A stretch of DNA of 5,483 nucleotides from CAYINJ01 sp964364745 (lineage in GTDB: Bacteria > Patescibacteriota > Patescibacteriia > JACRDY01), in assembly GCA_964364745.1 (NCBI GenBank), contig CAYINJ010000044.1, positions 1 to 5,483 of the forward strand. Reading direction: 5' to 3'. Position numbers and translations under genes: made by a program. The notes beneath the pieces are model-generated. The model saw nothing but the letters and a program-made list of their open reading frames with translations, was not told where the DNA came from and did no database searches. Positions 4,525 to 5,483 of this stretch are shown here, in pieces (the stretch's first letter is position 1; every line of letters starts with the position of its first letter).

Positions 4525-5133
4525 TTACCGCTGCGAATTCGCCGGTAGTTGTGTCACGGCCTGATCAACCGCCGTGACCAACGTCGGCCAAGGCACTTCT
4601 GTACCATTAACAAACACCGTGGGTGTCCCGTCTACTCCCCGCTGAAAAGCCGCGGCGGTGTCATACTGGACTATCGGCAAAGTGGCTTGCTGCTCTAGAC
4701 AATCAGCAAATCCGACCGGTTCGAGTCCAGCGGCATCCGCCCAGGCCAACAAATCCGTTAAGCTGCCGACGCCACCATGTTGAAATAACTGATCGTGATA
4801 TTCCCAAAACCTACCTTGTTGCTGGCTGCACTCCGCCGCCACATCCACGATCATCGAGGCCTTAGTCAACGGAACGTATCGGAACTCAAGCGTCAGCTGG
4901 GTCGGATATTTGACGAACAATTGGTTAAAGATCGTGGCCACCTCGGCACAATGATTACATGAAAAGTCAGAATAGGTTCGCACGACAATCGGTCCACTGC
5001 CCCGGCTGGGTCGATTGGTTTCATAGGCCGGGTTGGGCCGCGTGTCTTTGACCAACCACCAGACCCAGGCCGCCACGACGAGAATTAAAATCACCGCCCC
5101 CCAACGCCCGGCTGATCGAGCGGCAGACGTCAT
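4525..5133 (-). CDS. Membrane-anchored DsbA/BdbD-family thiol-disulfide oxidoreductase
   Basis: This 202-residue thioredoxin-fold protein has one N-terminal membrane anchor (hydrophobic residues about 12-28, after a basic start with R6 and R10), which would place the catalytic domain outside the membrane. The active site is C59-N-H-C62 in the YSDFSCNHC context typical of DsbA-like proteins. The cis-proline is P171 in GVDGTPTVFVNG, the usual family pattern. The inserted helical domain contains AAEC (C102) followed by QGRFWEYHDQLF (106-117), strongly like BdbD-type oxidases; C145 is in FADCLEQ. The expected role is forming or isomerising disulfides in exported proteins. No DsbB or VKOR partner is visible in the window. 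It starts 1 base after the pyruvate kinase stop (TAATATG), with a weak GGGGA five bases before the ATG, and ends 2 bases before lgt. It fits one envelope-related operon. Confidence 0.92.
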   Translation of the reverse strand: MTSAARSAGRWGAVILILVVAAWVWWLVKDTRPNPAYETNRPSRGSGPIVVRTYSDFSCNHCAEVATIFNQLFVKYPTQLTLEFRYVPLTKASMIVDVAAECSQQQGRFWEYHDQLFQHGGVGSLTDLLAWADAAGLEPVGFADCLEQQATLPIVQYDTAAAFQRGVDGTPTVFVNGTEVPWPTLVTAVDQAVTQLPANSQR

Positions 5134-5134
5134 A

Positions 5135-5483
5135 TTATTCCCCGATGATCGGCATCAAGGCGTAGAGACCCTGTTGCGGCTGACCAAATACCAAGAGAAT
5201 ATATTGTCCCGGCCGGGCTAGTTTGGCGGTCTGGGCGATCTGTTTCACTTTCCGCACTAACTGGGCCGTGGCGGATGGCACGGCAGTTTGATAACCCTTA
5301 ATCCCCCAAACCAGCGCTAACTGACGTAACAGGGCGGCATTGTCAGTCAAGGCCACGACGGTTGCTTCCGGTCGGAGCCGGCTAATCGCCTGGACCGCCC
5401 GGCCCGTGACGGTGACGACAAACACGGTTTTGACATGCATGGTTTGCACCAAATCAGCCACGGCGGTCGCGATTGATCCTGAT
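5135..5483 (-). CDS. pyk: Pyruvate kinase, C-terminal domain (5' end outside window)
   Basis: The last 115 residues of a protein whose start lies beyond the window edge. They match the C-terminal alpha/beta domain of pyruvate kinase, the glycolytic enzyme that makes pyruvate and ATP from phosphoenolpyruvate and ADP. Visible marks are SIATAVADLVQTMHVKTVFVVTVTG near the left end of the visible part, given here as SIATAVADLV and VFVVTVTGRA. They are followed by ISRLRPEATVVALTDN, which matches the family's (S/T)GRTA..ISKYRP..PI(I/V)A.T.N pattern, and RQLALVWGI, which matches RQL.L.WGV. The usual final strand (GD.V..T.G.P) corresponds to PGQYILLVFGQPQQG and ends in IIGE. The GTG at 5459-5461 is an internal valine codon, not a start. 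The catalytic barrel is not in view. It is the first visible gene of the pyk-dsbA-like-lgt run. Confidence 0.85.
   Translation of the reverse strand, partial: SGSIATAVADLVQTMHVKTVFVVTVTGRAVQAISRLRPEATVVALTDNAALLRQLALVWGIKGYQTAVPSATAQLVRKVKQIAQTAKLARPGQYILLVFGQPQQGLYALMPIIGE

Noticed and set aside
5459..5461. GTG as a start of a short separate gene
   Set aside because: The same frame continues upstream to the window edge with pyruvate-kinase-like residues (SIATAV), so the GTG is an internal valine.

Overview
The window is a typical bacterial chromosome segment. A translation-gene cluster at the left edge is followed by a tRNA gene, a lone dehydrogenase, a small AT-rich HicA/HicB-type toxin-antitoxin pair, and the end of an operon carrying a glycolytic enzyme and cell-envelope genes. 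Bacterial origin is clear from the infC-rpmI-rplT order, from tRNA-Asp with an encoded CCA, from -35/-10 promoters, from intrinsic terminators and from lgt. The taxon cannot be fixed from the sequence. Short spacers, weak or absent Shine-Dalgarno sequences and an unrecognised lysine/arginine/glutamate-rich protein beside the ribosomal cluster would fit a reduced-genome lineage such as Patescibacteria/CPR, but this is a low-confidence inference.

Left part (1-906, + strand): the C-terminal domain of initiation factor IF3, then ribosomal proteins L35 and L20, closed by a hairpin terminator that also works on the opposite strand. Converging on it from the right is an unrecognised 226-residue charged, probably coiled-coil protein (921-1601, - strand). 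Its promoter lies back to back with that of tRNA-Asp(GTC) (1741-1816, + strand). The two -35 boxes form a perfect inverted repeat. The tRNA has its own terminator.

Middle (1877-3021): a 15-base inverted copy of part of the tRNA T-arm and acceptor strand, a strong extended -10 promoter, and a zinc-dependent medium-chain dehydrogenase with complete catalytic and structural zinc ligands. A second terminator follows, between the dehydrogenase and the toxin gene that converges on it.

Right part (3037-5483, - strand): a hicB-like antitoxin gene overlaps a hicA toxin gene. The pair is markedly richer in A+T than its surroundings and has two candidate overlapping promoters and a palindrome on the antitoxin start codon. 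Upstream of it lies a tightly packed operon read as pyruvate kinase (3' end only), a membrane-anchored DsbA-like thiol oxidoreductase, and prolipoprotein diacylglyceryl transferase (lgt), with gaps of only 1 and 2 bases. The last two act at the cell surface in disulfide formation and lipoprotein anchoring.

I see no CRISPR array, insertion sequence, rRNA or riboswitch. The least explained parts are the charged protein at 921-1601, the toxin-antitoxin control region, and the tRNA-derived inverted repeat.
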